From LMDS01 sp039930465 (lineage in GTDB: Bacteria > Pseudomonadota > Gammaproteobacteria > Burkholderiales > Burkholderiaceae_C): DNA of 30,317 nucleotides. The position numbers and the translations under genes were made by a program. Location: positions 1 to 30,317 of the forward strand of contig JBDTTU010000052.1 in NCBI GenBank assembly GCA_039930465.1, written 5' to 3'. A model generated the notes under the pieces. It saw only the letters and a list, made by a program, of their open reading frames with translations, ran no database searches and was not told the DNA's origin. Positions 14,685-23,330 of the stretch are shown piece after piece. Positions within the stretch are counted from its first letter, which is position 1, and each line of letters begins with the position of its first letter.

Positions 14685-15852
14685 CCTGGCTTCATGGTTG
14701 CAGACGCTGTCGCCGGAATTCGGCTTCTTCCGCGTGTTCCAGTACCTCACCTTCCGCGCCGTGATGGCGGCGATGACGGCGATGCTGATCGGCCTGTCTT
14801 TCGGGCCGTGGGTGATCCGGCGCCTCGCCGAGTTGAAGATCGGCCAGCCGATCCGCGACTACGGTGTCGAAGCGCACTTGGCCAAGAGCGGCACGCCGAC
14901 GATGGGCGGCGTGCTGATCCTGATCGGCATCAGCGTGTCCACGCTGCTGTGGTTCGACTGGAGCAACCGCTTCGTCTGGATCGTGCTCGTGGTGACGCTC
15001 GGCTTCGGCGCGATCGGCTGGGTCGACGACTGGCGCAAGGTGGTGCAGAAAAACCCCGAAGGCATGGCTTCGGGAGAGAAGTATTTCTGGCAGTCGGTGA
15101 TCGGTCTCGTGGCCGCGCTCTACCTGGCCTTCAGCGTGTCGGAAACCTCGAACCTGCGCGTGCTTGAACTGTTCCTGCGCTGGGTACAGAGCGGGTTCTC
15201 GAACGACCTGCCGCCCAAGGCCGACCTGATCGTGCCCTTCTTCAAGACCATCAGCTACCCGCTCGGTGTGTTCGGTTTCATCGCGCTCACCTACTTCGTG
15301 ATCGTCGGCGCCAGCAACGCCGTGAACCTGACCGACGGACTCGACGGCCTGGCGATCATGCCGGTGGTGATGGTGGGTTCGGCGCTCGGTGTCTTCGCCT
15401 ACGTCACCGGCAGTTCGGTCTACAGCAAGTACCTGCTGTTCCCGTACATCCCGGGCACCGGTGAGCTGCTGATCTTCTGCGCCGCGATGGCGGGTGCGGG
15501 GTTGGCGTTCCTGTGGTTCAACACCCACCCGGCACAAGTGTTCATGGGCGACGTGGGCGCGCTCTCGCTCGGCGGCGCGCTCGGCACCATCGCCGTGATC
15601 ACGCGCCAGGAAATCGTGCTCGGCATCATGGGCGGCGTGTTCGTGGTCGAAGCGCTGTCGGTGATGCTGCAGGTCGGCTGGTTCAAGTTCACGAAGAAGC
15701 GCTACGGCACCGGCCGGCGCATCTTCAAGATGGCACCGCTGCACCACCACTTCGAAAAATCGGGCTGGAAAGAAACGCAGGTCGTCGTGCGGTTCTGGAT
15801 CATCACGATGCTGCTGTGCCTCGTCGGCCTGGCGAGTTTGAAGCTGCGCTGA
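14674..15852 (+). CDS. mraY: Phospho-MurNAc-pentapeptide translocase MraY
   Basis: A 392-residue polytopic membrane enzyme that transfers phospho-MurNAc-pentapeptide to undecaprenyl phosphate to form lipid I. About ten membrane segments are visible. Active-site motifs are VDDWRK (117-122, Asp118/Asp119), NLTDGLDG (218-225), FMGDVGALSLG (290-300, Asp293) and MAPLHHHFE (353-361). It is slightly longer than E. coli MraY (360), mainly through the loop around 155-190. The start lies inside murF, and the stop shares one base with murD. Confidence 0.97.
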   Translation: MLLSLASWLQTLSPEFGFFRVFQYLTFRAVMAAMTAMLIGLSFGPWVIRRLAELKIGQPIRDYGVEAHLAKSGTPTMGGVLILIGISVSTLLWFDWSNRFVWIVLVVTLGFGAIGWVDDWRKVVQKNPEGMASGEKYFWQSVIGLVAALYLAFSVSETSNLRVLELFLRWVQSGFSNDLPPKADLIVPFFKTISYPLGVFGFIALTYFVIVGASNAVNLTDGLDGLAIMPVVMVGSALGVFAYVTGSSVYSKYLLFPYIPGTGELLIFCAAMAGAGLAFLWFNTHPAQVFMGDVGALSLGGALGTIAVITRQEIVLGIMGGVFVVEALSVMLQVGWFKFTKKRYGTGRRIFKMAPLHHHFEKSGWKETQVVVRFWIITMLLCLVGLASLKLR

Positions 15853-17591
15853 TGGACTATTTGAAAGACACCACTGTTCTCGTGCTCGGCCTGGGCGAAT
15901 CGGGCCTGGCGATGGCGCGCTGGTGCGCACGATTCGGCGCGCAGGTGCAGGTGTGGGACTCGCGCGACACACCACCGAACGCGGCCGCGTTGGCCGAGCA
16001 CGTGCCTTCGGCCGTGTTGCTGCGCGGCGCGCTGAGCGACGAAGCCTTTGCCGGTGTGAAGCTGGTGCTAAAGAGCCCGGGCCTTTCGCCGCTCGACGAG
16101 CGCATTCGCGCGCCACTTGATCGCGCCGCCGAGACTGGCATCCTCGTGCAGGGCGAGCTCGACCTGTTCGCCCGCGCACTCGCCGACCTGAAGGCCGAGC
16201 GCGCCTATGCGCCGAAGGTCATCGCGATCACCGGCACCAATGGCAAGACGACCACGACCGCCATGGCCACGATGCTGATCGCGCGCACCGGCAGGCGCGT
16301 GGCGGTGGCCGGCAACATCGGGTCGACGATGCTGCAAACGCTGGCCGACGCGCTCGACCTGGAGCCGGCCGCTGCCGCCCCGGTGGAAGCTGAACCCGTG
16401 CCGGAACTTGCTGTGCCTTCGATCGACGCCAACGCCGGCGATGCAGGCGCCGCTGCCGAGCCGGCCGACGAAGAAACACCGGTCGCTGCCGTGATCGACG
16501 CCGACGACGACACGCCGGTGCCCATCATCGTGCCGCCGCCACCCCCGGCCGAGCCGGTGTTCGAACACCTGCCCGAAGTCTGGGTGCTCGAACTCTCCAG
16601 CTTTCAGCTCGACCAAGCCAAGGGCTTCGAGCCGAGTGCAGCGGCGGTGCTCAACATCACGCAAGACCACCTCGACTGGCACGGTTCGATGGCGAGCTAC
16701 GTTGCGGCCAAAGCGCGTGTCTTCGGCCAGAGCGCCGTGATGGTGGTCAACCGCGACGACGCGGCGGTCGAAAAACTCGTGCCCGCGCCGGTGATGGTCA
16801 AGGGTGCGCGCGGCCGGCCGGCACGGGCCGTCGAGCGCCACGTCGTGCGTTTCGGTCTGGGTCGGCCGCAACGCCCGGGCGACTATGGACTGGTCGATGA
16901 AAACGGCATGGCCTGGCTGGTGCGTGCGCTCGAAGCCGACGACACGATCAAACGTGGTCGCGGCGACAAGGAACCCGAAGAACTGCACATCCAGCGCTTG
17001 ATGCCGGCCGATGCGCTGCGGGTGCGCGGCCGCCACAACGCTGCCAATGCGCTGGCCGCGCTGGCGCTGGCCAGCGCCATTGACTGCCCGCTGGCGCCGA
17101 TGTTGCACGGCCTGCGTGAATACGCTGGCGAGCCGCACCGCGTGCAGTACATCGCCACGTTCAATGGCGTCGACGCGTTCGACGACAGCAAGGGCACCAA
17201 CGTGGGCGCGACCGTGGCCGCGCTCAATGGGCTGGGCGACGACAAGGCGCCTGCCAAGCTCGTGGTGATCCTCGGCGGCGACGGCAAGGGGCAAGATTTC
17301 TCGCCGCTGGCCGAACCGGTGCGCCGCCACGTGCGCGTGGTGGCCACGATCGGGCGCGACGCGGCAGAAGTGGAAGCGGCGCTCAGCGCCACCGGCGTGC
17401 CGCTGCAGCGCTTCGAGACCCTGCAAGCCGCCACGCGCTGGTGCTTCGAGCGCGCCCACAGCGGTGACGCGGTGCTGCTCAGCCCGGCGTGCGCCAGCCT
17501 GGACATGTTCCGCAACTACCCGCACCGGGCCGAAGTGTTCGTGGCCGAAGTGAAAGCCATCGTGGCCGACAGCGGGGGCGTGCTGGCATGA
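15852..17591 (+). CDS. murD: UDP-MurNAc-L-Ala:D-Glu ligase MurD, with inserted disordered segment
   Basis: Adds D-glutamate to UDP-MurNAc-L-alanine in the cytosol. The UDP-binding domain opens with LVLGLGESGLA (11-20), the ATP loop is GTNGKTTTT (128-136), and the central and C-terminal domains carry NITQDHLDWHGSM (268-280), RGRHNAANALAA and FDDSKGTN (443-450). At 579 residues it is much longer than E. coli MurD (438). The excess is mostly residues ~170-237, rich in Ala, Pro, Glu and Asp with a run of six prolines, between GNIGSTMLQTL and VWVLELSSFQL. A second small charged insert (about 365-380) is probably shared with relatives. The ATG overlaps mraY by one base. The reading frame is unbroken and all core motifs are kept, so an active enzyme is expected. 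Confidence 0.96.
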   Translation: MDYLKDTTVLVLGLGESGLAMARWCARFGAQVQVWDSRDTPPNAAALAEHVPSAVLLRGALSDEAFAGVKLVLKSPGLSPLDERIRAPLDRAAETGILVQGELDLFARALADLKAERAYAPKVIAITGTNGKTTTTAMATMLIARTGRRVAVAGNIGSTMLQTLADALDLEPAAAAPVEAEPVPELAVPSIDANAGDAGAAAEPADEETPVAAVIDADDDTPVPIIVPPPPPAEPVFEHLPEVWVLELSSFQLDQAKGFEPSAAAVLNITQDHLDWHGSMASYVAAKARVFGQSAVMVVNRDDAAVEKLVPAPVMVKGARGRPARAVERHVVRFGLGRPQRPGDYGLVDENGMAWLVRALEADDTIKRGRGDKEPEELHIQRLMPADALRVRGRHNAANALAALALASAIDCPLAPMLHGLREYAGEPHRVQYIATFNGVDAFDDSKGTNVGATVAALNGLGDDKAPAKLVVILGGDGKGQDFSPLAEPVRRHVRVVATIGRDAAEVEAALSATGVPLQRFETLQAATRWCFERAHSGDAVLLSPACASLDMFRNYPHRAEVFVAEVKAIVADSGGVLA

Positions 17592-18919
17592 GCGCAACCC
17601 ACGCTTCGCCCTGGTTCGGCTTCGCCGCGCTGCGCGAGCGCATCGCTGCGCTCATTCCCAAGCGTGGCGACGCCGAAGCAGGCACCGACAAGACCCGCGC
17701 CAAACCCGGCCGCAAGGCCGCCGAGAAAAGCACGATCCCGGTCCGCGACTGGATCGACGTGGGCAAGGGCGGCCAGCCCACGCGCCTGGCCGGCTTCGAC
17801 CAGGCGCTGGTCTGCGTCGTGATCGCGCTGCTCGCGCTCGGTGTGGTGATGGTCTACAGCGCCAGCGTGGCCCTGCCCGACAACCCGAAGTTCGCACGTT
17901 ACGCGCCTACCTACTTCATGAGTCGGCAGATCCTGTTCTTCGTGGTCTCGCTGATCGCCTCGTTGGTGGTGGTGCAGGTGCCGGTGAGCGTGTGGGAGAA
18001 GGCCTCGCCCTGGGTCTTCGTGGCCTCGCTGCTGCTGCTGGTGCTGGTGTTGATTCCGTTCATCGGCAAGGGCGTGAACGGCGCGCACCGCTGGATCCCG
18101 ATCGGGCCGTTCAGCTTCCAGCCTTCAGAGTTCGCCAAGCTCGCGATTGCGATGTACGCCGCCAGCTACATGGTGCGCAAAATGGACATCAAGGAAAAGT
18201 TCGTGCGCGCGGTGGCGCCGATGACGGTGGCGCTCGCCGTGATCGGGATGTTGCTGCTGGCCGAGCCCGACATGGGCGCCTTCATGGTGATCGCGGTGAT
18301 CGCGATGGGCATTCTTTTTCTCGGTGGCGTGAACGGCCGCATGTTCTTCCTGAGCGTGGCGGTGCTGGTCGGCGCCTTCGTCTTGATGATCGTCAGCAGC
18401 CCGTGGCGCGCCGAGCGCATCCTGGCGTTCCTGAAACCCTGGGACCCTTTGTATGCGCAGGGAAAGGGTTATCAGCTCACGCATTCGCTGATCGCTTTCG
18501 GGCGCGGCGAGATCTTCGGCCAGGGGCTGGGCGGCAGCGTCGAGAAGCTGCACTACCTGCCCGAAGCGCACACCGATTTTCTGCTCGCGGTGATCGGTGA
18601 AGAGCTCGGTTTCGTTGGCGTGGCCTGCGTGATCGTGGCGTTCTTCTGGCTCGCGCGGCGCTTGTTCCACATCGGCCGCCAGGCGATCGCACTCGACCGG
18701 GTGTTCGCTGGCCTGTTCGCGCAAGGCATCGGCTTGTGGATGGGCGGGCAGGCGTTCATCAACATGGGCGTGAACCTGGGCGTGCTGCCGACCAAGGGGC
18801 TGACGCTGCCCTTGATGAGCTACGGCGGCTCGGCGATCGTGATGAACATGATCGCGCTGGCGATCGTGTTGCGGATTGATATCGAGAACAGGCAAATGAT
18901 GCGTGGGGGGCGGGCATGA
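17588..18919 (+). CDS. ftsW: Septal peptidoglycan glycosyltransferase FtsW (SEDS)
   Basis: A 443-residue SEDS-family protein that polymerises lipid II at the septum with FtsI. A basic cytoplasmic tail of about 70 residues is followed by about ten membrane segments. Conserved features are GAHRWI (165-170), QPSEFAKL (178-185), PEAHTDF (325-331) in the large periplasmic loop, with Asp330 at the position reported as catalytic in this family, and LPLMSYGGSA (407-416). ATG 17588 overlaps the murD stop (ATGA); the frame is open further upstream only as a murD shadow. The stop overlaps murG by four bases. Confidence 0.97.
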   Translation: MSATHASPWFGFAALRERIAALIPKRGDAEAGTDKTRAKPGRKAAEKSTIPVRDWIDVGKGGQPTRLAGFDQALVCVVIALLALGVVMVYSASVALPDNPKFARYAPTYFMSRQILFFVVSLIASLVVVQVPVSVWEKASPWVFVASLLLLVLVLIPFIGKGVNGAHRWIPIGPFSFQPSEFAKLAIAMYAASYMVRKMDIKEKFVRAVAPMTVALAVIGMLLLAEPDMGAFMVIAVIAMGILFLGGVNGRMFFLSVAVLVGAFVLMIVSSPWRAERILAFLKPWDPLYAQGKGYQLTHSLIAFGRGEIFGQGLGGSVEKLHYLPEAHTDFLLAVIGEELGFVGVACVIVAFFWLARRLFHIGRQAIALDRVFAGLFAQGIGLWMGGQAFINMGVNLGVLPTKGLTLPLMSYGGSAIVMNMIALAIVLRIDIENRQMMRGGRA

Positions 18920-19995
18920 GCGCCAACCACCTCGTCGTCATGGCGGCCGGCACCGGCGGGCACGTGATCCCCGGCTTGGCCGTCGCGCGTGAGATGCAGT
19001 CGCGTGGCTGGAGCGTGAGCTGGCTCGGCACGACCGCCGGCATGGAAAACCGGCTCGTGCCGCCGACCGGCATCGATCTCGACACGATCGCGTTTGCCGG
19101 GCTGCGCGGCAAGGGCCTGATGCACACGCTGAACGGTGGCCTGCACCTGCTCGCGTCTTTCTGGAATTGCCTGCAGATCCTTCGGCACCGCCACGCAACG
19201 GCCGTGCTCGGCATGGGCGGCTACGTGTGTTTTCCCGGCGGGTTGATGGCGGCGCTGCTGCGCAAGCCGCTGGTGCTCGTCAATGCCGACGCCTCCCTGC
19301 TGATGAGCAACCGCGCGCTGCTGCCATTCGCCGGGCGCGTGGCCTTCGGCTTCGACGGCGAAGCGGCGCGTTGGACCCGCGACGCCATCGTCACCGGCAA
19401 CCCGGTGCGTGCAGAGATTGAAGCGCTGCCCGAACCGGCCGAGCGTTTTGCCGGCCGCAGCGGGCCGCTGCGCCTGCTCGTCGTCGGTGGCAGCCTGGGT
19501 GCGCGGGTGCTCAACGAGTGCGTGCCGGAAGCGCTGGCGCTGCTCGACGAAGCGCATCGCCCGCGTGTCACACACCAGACCGGCGAGGCGAACCACGCCA
19601 GCGTACAGGCCGCCTATGCCCGCGCGAACCTGCCGGCCCAGGTGCTGCCTTTCATCGACGACATGGCCGCGCGCCTGGCCGAGTGCGACGTGATCGTTTG
19701 CCGCGCCGGCGCGGTGACGGTGAGCGAGTTGTGCGCGGCCGGCGTGCCGGCGGTGCTGGTGCCGCTGGTTGTCAGCACCACCGCGCACCAGCGTGACAAC
19801 GCGAAGTGGCTTGCGGTGAAGGGCGCCGGCATCCACCTGCCGCAGACCGAACTCACACCGAGGAAGCTGGCCGATCTGTTGTCGGGCCTGAAGCGCGAGG
19901 CGCTGCTCGGCATGGCGACCAAGGCGCGTGCCCTGGCAAAACCCAAAGCGGCTGCGCGGGTCGCAGATCAAATCGAAGGGTTGGTGGCCGTATGA
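18916..19995 (+). CDS. murG: Lipid II synthase MurG (GlcNAc transferase)
   Basis: A 359-residue peripheral membrane GT-B glycosyltransferase that adds GlcNAc from UDP-GlcNAc to lipid I. N-terminal GTGGHVIPGLA (12-22) is the lipid I/phosphate loop; TGNPVR, GGSLGAR and the C-terminal CRAGAVTVSEL and HQRDNA motifs bind the donor nucleotide sugar. The length matches E. coli MurG (355). The start overlaps ftsW (ATGA). It is followed by the first gap of the cluster, 106 bp before murC. Confidence 0.97.
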   Translation: MSANHLVVMAAGTGGHVIPGLAVAREMQSRGWSVSWLGTTAGMENRLVPPTGIDLDTIAFAGLRGKGLMHTLNGGLHLLASFWNCLQILRHRHATAVLGMGGYVCFPGGLMAALLRKPLVLVNADASLLMSNRALLPFAGRVAFGFDGEAARWTRDAIVTGNPVRAEIEALPEPAERFAGRSGPLRLLVVGGSLGARVLNECVPEALALLDEAHRPRVTHQTGEANHASVQAAYARANLPAQVLPFIDDMAARLAECDVIVCRAGAVTVSELCAAGVPAVLVPLVVSTTAHQRDNAKWLAVKGAGIHLPQTELTPRKLADLLSGLKREALLGMATKARALAKPKAAARVADQIEGLVAV

Positions 19996-20101
19996 AGCGA
20001 AGGACGAGGGGCCCCGTTCACGGGGATCGGCCAGCGAAATGCGGCCATCGGCGCCGACCTGGCAGGGCGTTGATGAGCCGCGGCTTGGCGGAGGCGACGA
20101 C
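19996..20101 (+). other. murG-murC spacer with hairpin
   Basis: This 106-bp spacer interrupts an otherwise overlapping gene chain. It holds a hairpin CCCCG/CGGGG (20012-20016 with 20021-20025, loop TTCA) without a T-run. A possible reading frame (19992-20105, 37 codons) starts in an ATGA overlap with the murG stop and runs past the murC start; its Arg-rich product looks non-coding. Close to murC the sequence ends with a full GGAGG ribosome site at 20090-20094. No clear promoter was found. Confidence 0.4.
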
Positions 20102-21517
20102 ATGAAACACGCCGTCAAGCACATCCATTTTGTAGGGGTCGGCGGCGCCGGCATGAGCGGCATCGCCGAGATCCTGCACAACCTCGGTTATGTCGTTTCG
20201 GGCTCGGATCAGAGCGACAGCGCCACCACGCGCCGCCTGGCCTCGCTCGGTATTCGCATCAACACCGGCCACGATGCCGGCCACATCGCCGGTGCCGAGG
20301 CGGTGGTCACCTCGACGGCCGTGCGCGCCGACAACCCCGAAGTGATCGCGGCCCGCGCCAAGCGTGTGCCGGTGGTGCCGCGCGCGGTGATGCTGGCCGA
20401 GCTGATGCGTTTGAAGTCGGGCATCGCGATTGCCGGCACGCACGGCAAGACGACCACAACCTCGCTGGTCACCAGCGTGCTCGCCGAGGCGGGTGTCGAC
20501 CCGACCTTCGTGATCGGCGGGCGGCTGAACGCGGCCGGCGCGAATTCTCGGCTCGGCTCGGGCGACTACATCGTGGTCGAGGCCGACGAGTCGGATGCGT
20601 CGTTCCTGAACCTGCTGCCGGTGATGGCGGTGGTGACGAACATCGACGCCGACCACATGGACACCTACGGCCACGACTTCGCGAAGCTGAAGTCGGCCTT
20701 TGTCGAGTTCATCCACCGCATGCCGTTCTACGGCGCGGCGATTTTGTGCAGCGACGACCCCGGCGTGCGCTCGATCATGCCGATGATCTCGCGCCCGGTC
20801 GTCACCTACGGTTTCGGTGAAGACGCGATGGTGCGCGCGGTCGATGTTGTCGCCGATGCCGGCACGATGCAGTTCACGGTACAGCGCCGCAACGGCGTGC
20901 GCATGCCCGACCTGCGCGTGAGTCTGAATCTGCCCGGCGATCACAACGTGTTGAACGCGCTGGCCGCGATTGCCGTGGCCACCGAACTCGAACTGCCCGA
21001 TGCGCCGTTCGTGAAGGGGTTGGCTGAATTCAACGGCGTGGGTCGGCGCTTCCAGCGCTACGGCGAACAGCCGGCCGGTGACGGCGGCACGTTCACGCTG
21101 ATCGACGACTACGGCCACCACCCGGTCGAGATGGCGGCCACGCTGGCCGCGGCGCGGGGTGCATTCCCGGGTCGGCGCCTGGTGCTGGCGTTCCAGCCGC
21201 ACCGCTTCACGCGCACCCGCGACTGTTTCGAAGACTTCGTGAAGATCATCGGCACGGCCGATCTGGTGTTGCTCGCCGAGGTCTACGCCGCCGGCGAAGC
21301 ACCGATCGTCGCGGCCGACGGGCGCGCCCTGGCCCGCGCGCTGCGCGTGGCCGGCAAGGTCGACCCGGTGTTCGTGGACGAGATCGGCGAGATGCCTCAG
21401 ACCATCGTCGAGCAGGCGCGTGCGGGTGATGTGGTGATCTCGATGGGCGCGGGCTCGATCGGCAACGTGCCGGCGCTGGTGGCCGAGATGTTGAGCGCGA
21501 AAGGTGCGGAAGCATGA
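20102..21517 (+). CDS. murC: UDP-MurNAc:L-Ala ligase MurC
   Basis: A 471-residue cytosolic ligase that adds L-alanine to UDP-MurNAc, the first amino acid step. The nucleotide-binding start GVGGAGMSG (12-20), ATP loop GTHGKTTTTS (112-121), EADESDASF region and the C-terminal DDYGHHPVE motif are all present. ATG 20102 is fixed by the GGAGG at 20090-20094, seven bases upstream, and by similarity starting at Met1; the open frame to 19928 is extra. It overlaps ddl by four bases. Confidence 0.97.
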   Translation: MKHAVKHIHFVGVGGAGMSGIAEILHNLGYVVSGSDQSDSATTRRLASLGIRINTGHDAGHIAGAEAVVTSTAVRADNPEVIAARAKRVPVVPRAVMLAELMRLKSGIAIAGTHGKTTTTSLVTSVLAEAGVDPTFVIGGRLNAAGANSRLGSGDYIVVEADESDASFLNLLPVMAVVTNIDADHMDTYGHDFAKLKSAFVEFIHRMPFYGAAILCSDDPGVRSIMPMISRPVVTYGFGEDAMVRAVDVVADAGTMQFTVQRRNGVRMPDLRVSLNLPGDHNVLNALAAIAVATELELPDAPFVKGLAEFNGVGRRFQRYGEQPAGDGGTFTLIDDYGHHPVEMAATLAAARGAFPGRRLVLAFQPHRFTRTRDCFEDFVKIIGTADLVLLAEVYAAGEAPIVAADGRALARALRVAGKVDPVFVDEIGEMPQTIVEQARAGDVVISMGAGSIGNVPALVAEMLSAKGAEA

Positions 21518-22515
21518 GCATGGATGTGAAGGCCCTCGGCAAAGTGGCGGTGCTGATGGGCGGCAGCTCGGCCGAGCGCCAGATTTCATTGATGTCGGGT
21601 ACCGGCGTACTGGCTGCCCTGCGTTCGCAAGGTGTCGATGCCCACGCCTTCGACCCGGCCGAGCGCGAACTGGTCGAGCTGAAGCGCGAAGGTTTCGGCC
21701 GCTGCTTCATCGCGCTGCACGGCCGCCACGGTGAAGACGGCAGCGTGCAGGGTGCGCTCGAACTGCTCGGCATTCCGTACACCGGCTCCGGCGTCATGGC
21801 CTCGGCCATCGCGATGGACAAGGTGATGACCAAGCGCGTGTGGATCGCCGAAGGCCTGCCGACACCGCGTTACGTGTGGCTCGCGCCGGATCAGCGCTCG
21901 CGCGAGCGCATCCGCAGCGTGCCCGACGACCTGGGCCTGCCGCTGATCGTGAAGCCGCCGCGCGAGGGTTCGTCGATCGGCATCAGCAAGGTGGCGGGCT
22001 ATTCACAGATGCAGGCTGCGGTCGAACTGGCCGCCAGGTACGACGCCGACGTGCTCTGCGAAGAGTTCATCGAAGGCGACGAAGTGACCTGCCCGGTGCT
22101 CGGCCAGGGCGCGTCGGCACGTGCCTTGCCGGTCATCAGGATCATGGCGCCCGAAGGCGCCTACGACTACCAGAACAAGTACTTCACCGACGACGTGAAA
22201 TACCAGTGTCCGAGCGGCCTCCCGGCCGTGGAAGAAGAAGAGATCCAGCGCATCGTCGTGCAGGCTTACCGCACGCTCGGCTGCCGCGGCTGGGGCCGGG
22301 CCGACCTGATGATCCGGCGCAGCGACCGCAAGGCCTTCCTGCTCGAGATGAACACCTCGCCGGGCATGACAACGCACTCGCTGGTGCCGATGTCGGCCAA
22401 GGCCGCGGGCCTGAGCTACGAAGCGCTGTGCGTGCAGATCGTTGCCGGCGCGGCGCTCGACGCTGCGCCTGGTGGACCACCGGGCCTCGACGCCACCCGG
22501 GCGAGCGCCGCCTGA
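21514..22515 (+). CDS. ddl: D-alanine--D-alanine ligase
   Basis: A 333-residue ATP-grasp enzyme making the D-Ala-D-Ala dipeptide used by MurF; this is the DdlB-type copy usual in dcw clusters. Motifs include GGSSAER (16-22), the HGRHGEDG loop (80-87), KPPREGSSIG (ATP binding, mid-protein), EEFIEGDEVTCPVL and the C-terminal EMNTSPGMTTHSLVP that holds metal and substrate residues. The last ~20 residues are a Gly/Ala/Pro tail. It overlaps murC by ATGA and ends 4 bases before the ftsQ ATG. Confidence 0.96.
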   Translation: MSMDVKALGKVAVLMGGSSAERQISLMSGTGVLAALRSQGVDAHAFDPAERELVELKREGFGRCFIALHGRHGEDGSVQGALELLGIPYTGSGVMASAIAMDKVMTKRVWIAEGLPTPRYVWLAPDQRSRERIRSVPDDLGLPLIVKPPREGSSIGISKVAGYSQMQAAVELAARYDADVLCEEFIEGDEVTCPVLGQGASARALPVIRIMAPEGAYDYQNKYFTDDVKYQCPSGLPAVEEEEIQRIVVQAYRTLGCRGWGRADLMIRRSDRKAFLLEMNTSPGMTTHSLVPMSAKAAGLSYEALCVQIVAGAALDAAPGGPPGLDATRASAA

Positions 22516-22519
22516 CACC

Positions 22520-23320
22520 ATGGCCAAGACCGCCTCTGCTCCCACGCTGCCGGCCGACATCCGGCTGATGAACCTGACCGCCGCGCTGCTGGCGGCCATC
22601 GGCGTGTGCGCGATCGTGGCGGTGTTGTCGATGTGGGTGATGCGCTTGCCGCTGTTCGCGGTGCAGAGCATCCGCATCGAAGGCGACCTCGCGCACAACA
22701 GCGCGCTGACGATCCGGGCCAACGCCGCGCCGCGGCTGGTCGGCAACTTCTTCACGCTGGACCTGGCGGCCGGCCGGCGCGCGTTCGAATCGGTGCCCTG
22801 GGTGCGCCAGGCCGTATTGCAGCGGGTCTGGCCGAACCGCCTGCGCGTGCTGCTCGAAGAGCACCGCGCGGCGGCGCTCTGGGAAGGTGGCGGCGACGCA
22901 GACGACAAGCTCGTCAACAGTTTCGGTGAAGTCTTCGAAGCCAATCTTGGCGACGTGGAAGACGAAGCGCTGCCCACCTTGCGCGGGCCCGAGGCGGCGG
23001 CGGCGCAGATGCTCACGATGCTTGGCCGCCTGCAGCCCGTGTTCGCGCCGATGGAAGAGCACATCGACGCGCTCGAACTCTCGGGCCGCGGTTCCTGGCG
23101 CGTCAAGCTCGACAGTGGCGCCGAAGTCGAACTCGGCCGTGGCAGCGACGACGAGGTGGTCGAGCGCACCCAGCGCTTCGTGAGCACCGTGACGCAGGTG
23201 ACCTCACGCTACCAGCGGCCGCTGCAATACGCCGACCTGCGGCACAACGAAGGCTATGCGGTTCGGCTCAAGGGCATTTCGACCACGGTCGATCCGAGCG
23301 GCAAACCGGCCAAAAAGTAG
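22520..23320 (+). CDS. ftsQ: Cell division protein FtsQ
   Basis: A 266-residue bitopic divisome protein: cytoplasmic tail 1-19, membrane helix about 20-41, a periplasmic POTRA domain (about 46-115, with FAVQSIRIEGDL at its start and VPWVRQAVLQRVWPNRLRV at its end), then the beta-rich FtsQ domain (about 125-255). FtsQ links FtsB/FtsL to the rest of the divisome. ATG 22520 has no strong ribosome site, so translation may depend on coupling to ddl; the open frame upstream to 22442 lies inside ddl. It is followed by ftsA after 10 bases. Confidence 0.94.
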   Translation: MAKTASAPTLPADIRLMNLTAALLAAIGVCAIVAVLSMWVMRLPLFAVQSIRIEGDLAHNSALTIRANAAPRLVGNFFTLDLAAGRRAFESVPWVRQAVLQRVWPNRLRVLLEEHRAAALWEGGGDADDKLVNSFGEVFEANLGDVEDEALPTLRGPEAAAAQMLTMLGRLQPVFAPMEEHIDALELSGRGSWRVKLDSGAEVELGRGSDDEVVERTQRFVSTVTQVTSRYQRPLQYADLRHNEGYAVRLKGISTTVDPSGKPAKK

Positions 23321-23330
23321 GAAAACAAAC

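Noticed and set aside
19992..20105. 37-codon frame overlapping the murG stop as a gene
   Set aside because: Arg-rich, overlaps the murC start and resembles random high-GC translation, although its ATGA overlap is tempting.
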